From the NCBI GenBank assembly GCA_049511115.1, contig JBEKYH010000003.1, positions 1 to 31,953 of the forward strand: a stretch of DNA of 31,953 bases, written 5' to 3'. Below are positions 30,382 to 31,953 of the stretch, one piece after another; positions within the stretch are counted from its first letter, which is position 1; each line of letters opens with the position of its first letter. This stretch comes from JBEKYH01 sp049511115. GTDB lineage: Bacteria > Planctomycetota > Phycisphaerae > Tepidisphaerales > Tepidisphaeraceae. The notes under the pieces are model-generated. The model was not told the origin of the DNA. It made no database searches and saw only the letters and a program-made list of their open reading frames with translations. The translations under genes were made by a program, and so were the position numbers.

Positions 30382-31134
30382 TTATCGAAACCCTCCGCTT
30401 ACATACAGCGTTTCGCCTGTCACCCACTTGGAATCATCGCAGGCGAAGTAGACGACGGCTGGGGCGACGTCGTCGGGCATACCGACTCGGCCTAGCTTCG
30501 CGGCGGCGACGTAGCCTTTGGCGAAGGCGCCATCGGGGTTGGCGGCTTCGGAGTTGCCTTCGGTGACGACCATGCCGGGATTCACGGAGTTGACGCGAAT
30601 CTTGCGCGGGCCTAGCTCGGCGGCGAGAGTGCGGGTGACGGAATCGACGGCGGCCTTGGTGGCCGAGTAGACGGTCGCGCCGGGAAACGCGGCCGTGGCG
30701 ACGACCGAACTGATGTTGACGATGCTGCCGCCGGAGGGGCCGAATTGTTTGGCGGCCTCCTGCGCGGCAAGGATCAGGCCGAGAACGTTTAAATCAAATT
30801 GACGGTGAAAGTGGTCCGGGGTGATCTGGTCAAGCGGTTTGAATTCGTAGATGCCGGCGTTGTTGATCAGCACGTCGAGCCGGTCGAACGCATTCTTGGT
30901 TTCGGCGAATAGGCGCACGATATCGGCGGGCTTGGCCACATCGGCCTGAACGGCGATGGCCTTGCCGCCCTTGGCTTTGATGTCGGCGACAACCTTGTCC
31001 GCGCCGGAGCGGCTGCTGGCATAATTCACCACGACGGACGCGCCTTCAGCGGCGAGTTGGCGGGCGATTTCGGCGCCGAGGCCTTTGGAGGCGCCAGTGA
31101 CGATGGCGACTTTTCCGGAGAGTTTGAGGGGCAT
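30382..31134 (-). CDS. Short-chain dehydrogenase/reductase (classical SDR)
   Basis: A 250-residue NAD(P)-dependent oxidoreductase with every SDR landmark. The cofactor loop is TGASKGLG (13-20), followed by NNAG (91-94), the active-site Asn116, the Ser of NISSVVA (142-143), and YSATK (Y156, K160). The C-terminal block is WVTGETLYVSGGF. It resembles FabG/glucose-1-dehydrogenase-like SDRs; the substrate cannot be assigned. Basic or small residues after the second strand (NYASSRSG) suggest NADPH. GGAAGGA about 8 nt before the ATG at 31134 gives the start; an extension to 31212 would remove the usual SDR beginning. It appears to be a single-gene unit. Confidence 0.92.
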   Translation of the reverse strand: MPLKLSGKVAIVTGASKGLGAEIARQLAAEGASVVVNYASSRSGADKVVADIKAKGGKAIAVQADVAKPADIVRLFAETKNAFDRLDVLINNAGIYEFKPLDQITPDHFHRQFDLNVLGLILAAQEAAKQFGPSGGSIVNISSVVATAAFPGATVYSATKAAVDSVTRTLAAELGPRKIRVNSVNPGMVVTEGNSEAANPDGAFAKGYVAAAKLGRVGMPDDVAPAVVYFACDDSKWVTGETLYVSGGFR

Positions 31135-31222
31135 GGAGGGTTCCTTCCTGTTGAGTGAATCGCGGCACAAGTCTAGGTCGCCATGGACGTGAATTTCCAG
31201 ATGAACCATCAAAATGACGTGA

Positions 31223-31228
31223 TATAAT
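31223..31228 (+). promoter_or_regulatory. -10 box directly before the Uma2 gene
   Basis: A perfect TATAAT ends 7 nt before the ATG at 31236. An earlier in-frame ATG at 31227 overlaps the -10 box itself, so it could not be on the transcript. This selects the later ATG and predicts a leaderless mRNA. Confidence 0.5.
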
Positions 31229-31235
31229 GCGGATC

Positions 31236-31808
31236 ATGTCCCAGATCGCCGCCAATTCGGTGCGGTTTACGCTCTCGGAGTACCTGCGCATGAGCAATGC
31301 GGGGATTTTTGGAGATCGGCGCACGGAACTCGTTGAGGGGAGAATCAGAAAAATGGCGCCGCAGCGAGATCGGCACATGTGGGCGGTATCAAAGATAACG
31401 AGGTTGTTGGTTCACGCGACGACGCCAAAGGACACGCTCATCGTTGAGGGCACGCTCTATCTGGATGAATGGAATGCCCCCGAGCCGGACTTTCATTTAT
31501 TCGATGTACCCATTGGCACGCCGCGCGAGAAATTGCCGCGGCCTATTCTCGTGATCGAGGTCAGCCACACAACCTACCGGCGCGACAGCGGGAGCAAGCT
31601 GCGCCTTTACGCGCGCATGGGAATCGCGGACTACTGGATCGTGAATCTGCGCGAGAATCGCGTTGAGATTTATCGCAAGCCGGAAAACCCGACAGGTAAG
31701 CAATCGGGCTGGCGGTATGCCTCGGTGACGCAGGCGGGCATTGGCGAAACCGTGGCCCTGCTCAAGCGGCCTAAGGTGAAGTTTGGGGTTGAGGATCTGC
31801 TGGCGTAG
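31236..31808 (+). CDS. Uma2-family (DUF820) putative restriction-like nuclease
   Basis: A 190-residue protein of the PD-(D/E)XK fold. Markers are LSEYLRMS near the start, ELVEGRIRKMAP (31-42), the catalytic strand pair EPDFHLFD (D85) and ILVIEVSHTT (E108), and SKLRLYARMGIADYWIVNL (K121). The core Asp/Glu/Lys are therefore present. The family is greatly expanded in cyanobacteria, planctomycetes and chloroflexi, and its biological role is unknown despite the Uma2 endonuclease label. It has no clear partner gene here. Confidence 0.88.
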   Translation: MSQIAANSVRFTLSEYLRMSNAGIFGDRRTELVEGRIRKMAPQRDRHMWAVSKITRLLVHATTPKDTLIVEGTLYLDEWNAPEPDFHLFDVPIGTPREKLPRPILVIEVSHTTYRRDSGSKLRLYARMGIADYWIVNLRENRVEIYRKPENPTGKQSGWRYASVTQAGIGETVALLKRPKVKFGVEDLLA

Positions 31809-31825
31809 CGTCGAAGACGATTGCC

Positions 31826-31953
31826 ATGCCGATTGAGGTGCTTTACAGGAGTTGGAGCGACGCGGAATTGCTGTCGCGCTGGCTGCCTGACGCGGAGGGA
31901 ATGACTGTCCGAAAGGCACAATCGGATAGTCAGACTACTCATTGCGCGACGAA
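31826..31953 (+). CDS. Possible start of a gene truncated by the window edge
   Basis: From the ATG at 31826, 42 codons run open to the end of the window (first residues MPIEVLYRSWSDAELLSRWL). It starts 17 nt after the Uma2 stop on the same strand, as a second gene of an operon would. No ribosome site is obvious and the stretch is too short to classify. Confidence 0.3.
   Translation, partial: MPIEVLYRSWSDAELLSRWLPDAEGMTVRKAQSDSQTTHCAT

Noticed and set aside
1..31953. Mobile element or prophage island
   Set aside because: No transposase, integrase, phage or conjugation gene was found; the repeats are short intergenic elements without coding capacity.

Overview
The window looks like chromosomal DNA from a GC-rich planctomycete, most likely of the Phycisphaerae/Tepidisphaerales kind. 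This is inferred from gene content, not from a marker gene. The hints are ECF sigma factors that continue into a membrane anchor and an outer domain, exported proteins starting with Ala/Thr/Gln/Pro (ATTQP) tails, a BlaI/M56 peptidase pair, a Uma2 protein, and intergenic regions full of dispersed hairpin repeats. No rRNA, tRNA, CRISPR array, transposase or phage gene was seen.

Layout. 1-2066: a DUF3592-like membrane protein (+) faces an exported endonuclease/exonuclease/phosphatase-family protein (-). 2067-2553: repeat-rich divergent region. 2554-5694 (+): a sigma factor fused to a membrane anchor and a large outer domain, followed by a secreted paralogue of that outer domain. 5790-15340 (-): a type IV pilus / type II secretion-like cluster. 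In transcription order it is a PilX/GspK-like protein, a small membrane protein, a GspH/FimT pseudopilin, PilM, PilN, PilO, a PilP/GspC-like protein, a secretin and a TPR lipoprotein. 15415-17079 (-): a second sigma-membrane fusion directly upstream of the pilus cluster. 17157-18440 (+): type II NADH dehydrogenase. 18682-22154 (+): BlaI-type repressor and BlaR1-type M56 peptidase with a beta-sandwich repeat tail. 22180-24791 (+): chromate transporter, then an orphan ABC ATPase. 24990-26306 (-): oligogalacturonate lyase-like protein. 26631-27958: a small membrane protein and an exported protein of unknown function, divergent. 28167-29444 (-): GAF-SpoIIE phosphatase. 29684-30315 (+): toxin-antitoxin pair. 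30382-31134 (-): SDR oxidoreductase. 31236-31808 (+): Uma2 protein, then a possible truncated ORF at the edge.

How the parts fit. The pilus cluster supplies the inner-membrane platform (PilMNO and a PilP-like protein), the outer-membrane secretin, a pilotin-like TPR lipoprotein and minor pilins. The motor ATPases, platform PilC, prepilin peptidase and major pilin are not here. The cluster is bracketed by two membrane-tethered sigma factors whose outer domains carry pseudopilin-like WPxTLDEL motifs. A regulatory link between them is the most interesting hypothesis in the window. Two other patterns stand out. Four of the five convergent gene junctions carry a long imperfect hairpin. Several plus-strand genes have a -10 box only 6-10 nt before the ATG, which predicts leaderless or near-leaderless mRNAs.
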